Of a stretch of 64,000 bases of DNA, positions 63,601 through 64,000 are shown piece by piece (the first letter of the stretch is position 1; the number at the start of each line of letters is the position of its first letter). Both the position numbers and the translations under genes were made by a program. Under the pieces are notes generated by a model. The model did no database searches. It had not been told where the DNA came from and was given only the letters and a program-made list of their open reading frames with translations. The DNA comes from Flavobacteriaceae bacterium (GTDB lineage Bacteria > Bacteroidota > Bacteroidia > Flavobacteriales > Flavobacteriaceae), in the NCBI GenBank assembly GCA_004762155.1, contig SIHP01000001.1:558001-622000 (forward strand), in the 5' to 3' direction.

Positions 63601-64000
63601 TAAAATATCCCAAACAACAGGTTCTTTTCTATCTATAATTTTCTTTGCAGATTTTACAGTCTTTACAATTCCTCTTTCTATTAACTTACGTATAACAAAA
63701 GGCTTGTATAATTCTGCTGCCATATCTTTTGGCAATCCACATTCGAATAATCTTAATTCTGGTCCAACAACAATTACAGAACGTGCAGAATAATCAACAC
63801 GCTTACCTAATAAGTTCTGACGGAAACGTCCTTGCTTACCTTTTAAACTATCAGATAAAGACTTTAATGGTCTGTTAGATTCTGTTTTTACAGCTGATGA
63901 TTTACGTGTATTATCAAATAATGAATCTACAGATTCTTGCAACATACGCTTCTCGTTACGTAAGATAACTTCAGGAGCTTTAATCTCCATTAATCTCTTT
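60613..64000 (-). CDS. rpoC: RNA polymerase beta' subunit (partial)
   Basis: The C-terminal 1,129 residues of RpoC; the frame stays open through the right edge, so the Met near 63990 is internal (the context [20 protein letters not shown] is mid-protein). The absolutely conserved [15 protein letters not shown] (catalytic magnesium site), the bridge-helix and trigger-loop region ([23 protein letters not shown]), and a zinc-ligand set [13 protein letters not shown] are present. It ends in [20 protein letters not shown]. Confidence 0.97.
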   Translation of the reverse strand, partial: KRLMEIKAPEVILRNEKRMLQESVDSLFDNTRKSSAVKTESNRPLKSLSDSLKGKQGRFRQNLLGKRVDYSARSVIVVGPELRLFECGLPKDMAAELYKPFVIRKLIERGIVKTVKSAKKIIDRKEPVVWDILENVIKGHPVLLNRAPTLHRLGIQAFQPKLIEGKAIRLHPLVCTAFNADFDGDQMAVHLPLGPEAVLEAQLLMLASHSILNPANGAPITVPSQDMVLGLYYMTKERKHTPEVPIKGEGLTFYSPEEVTIAFNEGMVDLNAGIKVRTKDFNEEGELTTQIIKTTVGRVLFNEVVPEKAGYINEVLTKKSLRGIIGGILKVTNIPETGQFLDEIKNMGYKFAFQGGLSFSLGDIIIPEEKHTMIAEANKEVDGIVGNYNMGMLTQKERYNQVIDVWGTTNNQLTELSMKRLREDQQGFNSVFMMLDSGARGSKEQIRQLTGMRGLMAKPKKSTAGGGEIIENPILSNFKEGLSILEYFISTHGARKGLADTALKTADAGYLTRRLVDVSQDVIINEVDCGTLRGLEITPLKKNDEIVESLSDRIEGRVALHDVYHPLTEEVLAKAGELLSYEVAGEIQKSGIDRVEVRSALTCEAERGICEQCYGKSLSTNNKVQRGEAVGVIAAQSIGEPGTQLTLRTFHVGGVAGNISEENKLIAKFDGNVKIEDLRTVMGKDSNGEEVEIVISRTAEIKITDKKTGITLSTNNIPYGSYIFDKNRKTIKKGDAVCQWDPFNGVIVSEFGGKVKFDNLEQGMNYSVEIDEQTGFQEKVITDSKNKKIIASLIIEDADGNALRSYSLPVGAHLMVEDGEKVESGKTLVKIPRKSGKAGDITGGLPRVTELFEARNPSNPAVVAQIDGVVTFGKIKRGNREIIVESKTGEIRKYLIKLSNQILVQENDFIKAGMPLSDGATTPADILSIKGPSAVQEYLVNEIQEVYRLQGVKINDKHFEVVVRQMMRKVKIIDSGDTLFLENQLIHKQDFIKQNDAIYGMKIVEEAGASENLKAGQLITARQLRDENSFLRRSDKDLVIARDAEPATAEQVLQGITRASLQTKSFISAASFQETTKVLNEAAVNGKIDTLEGLKENVIVGKRIPAGTGMRSYDKLIVGPKDEMERSL

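Noticed and set aside
1..64000. tRNA or rRNA genes
   Set aside because: No cloverleaf or rRNA-like sequence was noticed on reading either strand; a tRNA search program was not available.

Overview
The window is about 64 kb of low-GC, gene-dense DNA from a member of the Bacteroidota, almost certainly a marine-type Flavobacteriaceae. Supporting signs are the TAnnTTTG-type promoter boxes, the absence of Shine-Dalgarno sequences, type B ribosomal protein L31, a paired set of DUF368 proteins, TamB, DUF349, DUF3467 and a large family of Rhs proteins with ordinary Sec signal peptides. I cannot fix the genus from sequence alone.

Left edge (1-2943): a secreted-peptide locus. It has the C-terminal end of an ABC exporter, four short double-glycine leader peptides with very different Cys-rich cores (three of them too short for usual gene calling), and an HlyD-type adaptor. 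Three of the four peptide genes are preceded by a repeated RNA leader that can fold into a near-ideal H-type pseudoknot. From 2946 to 8661 are ordinary genes: rlmG, an FMN glutamate-synthase-like oxidoreductase, rpmE2, a secreted glutaminyl cyclase and a beta-helix lipoprotein.

8662-11013 is a 2.3 kb gene-free region made of at least six copies of a repeated unit. Four of them lie in perfect register every 329-332 bp. Each unit ends in one or two conserved hairpins, one of which shows a compensatory base-pair change. This looks like an array of small RNA genes or stacked regulatory or terminator elements of an unknown family.

11014-19312 holds housekeeping and metabolic genes: an amidohydrolase, a YjgN-like membrane protein, an SDR, a SprT-like protease, mannose-1-phosphate guanylyltransferase, a thioredoxin, LpxK, Nif3-like and a zinc-ribbon-like coiled coil. 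19313-25018 is an accessory patch: two truncated PNPOx-like gene starts, a REP-type palindromic element family, a REP-associated tyrosine transposase, a small basic protein gene, and a complete 1,862-nt group II intron whose ends can be fixed to the base.

25019-35834 is an Rhs locus read on the minus strand. It encodes a small lipoprotein, a 1,704-residue YD-repeat protein, a 1,508-residue Rhs protein whose C-terminal tip looks like a Tae4-type peptidoglycan amidase, and immediately after it a Tai4-like lipoprotein that would be its immunity partner. The intron sits just downstream.

36003-64000 is core genome: OmpH/Skp, DUF349, AroE, two DUF368 undecaprenyl-phosphate transporter-like proteins, TamB, TsaD, an LTA-synthase-like sulfatase, two thioredoxin-like proteins, S1/P1 nuclease, a large BNR-repeat protein, DUF2490, DUF819, DUF4369, DUF885, DUF3467 and the C-terminal part of RpoC. 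Convergent genes are regularly separated by strong hairpin terminators.
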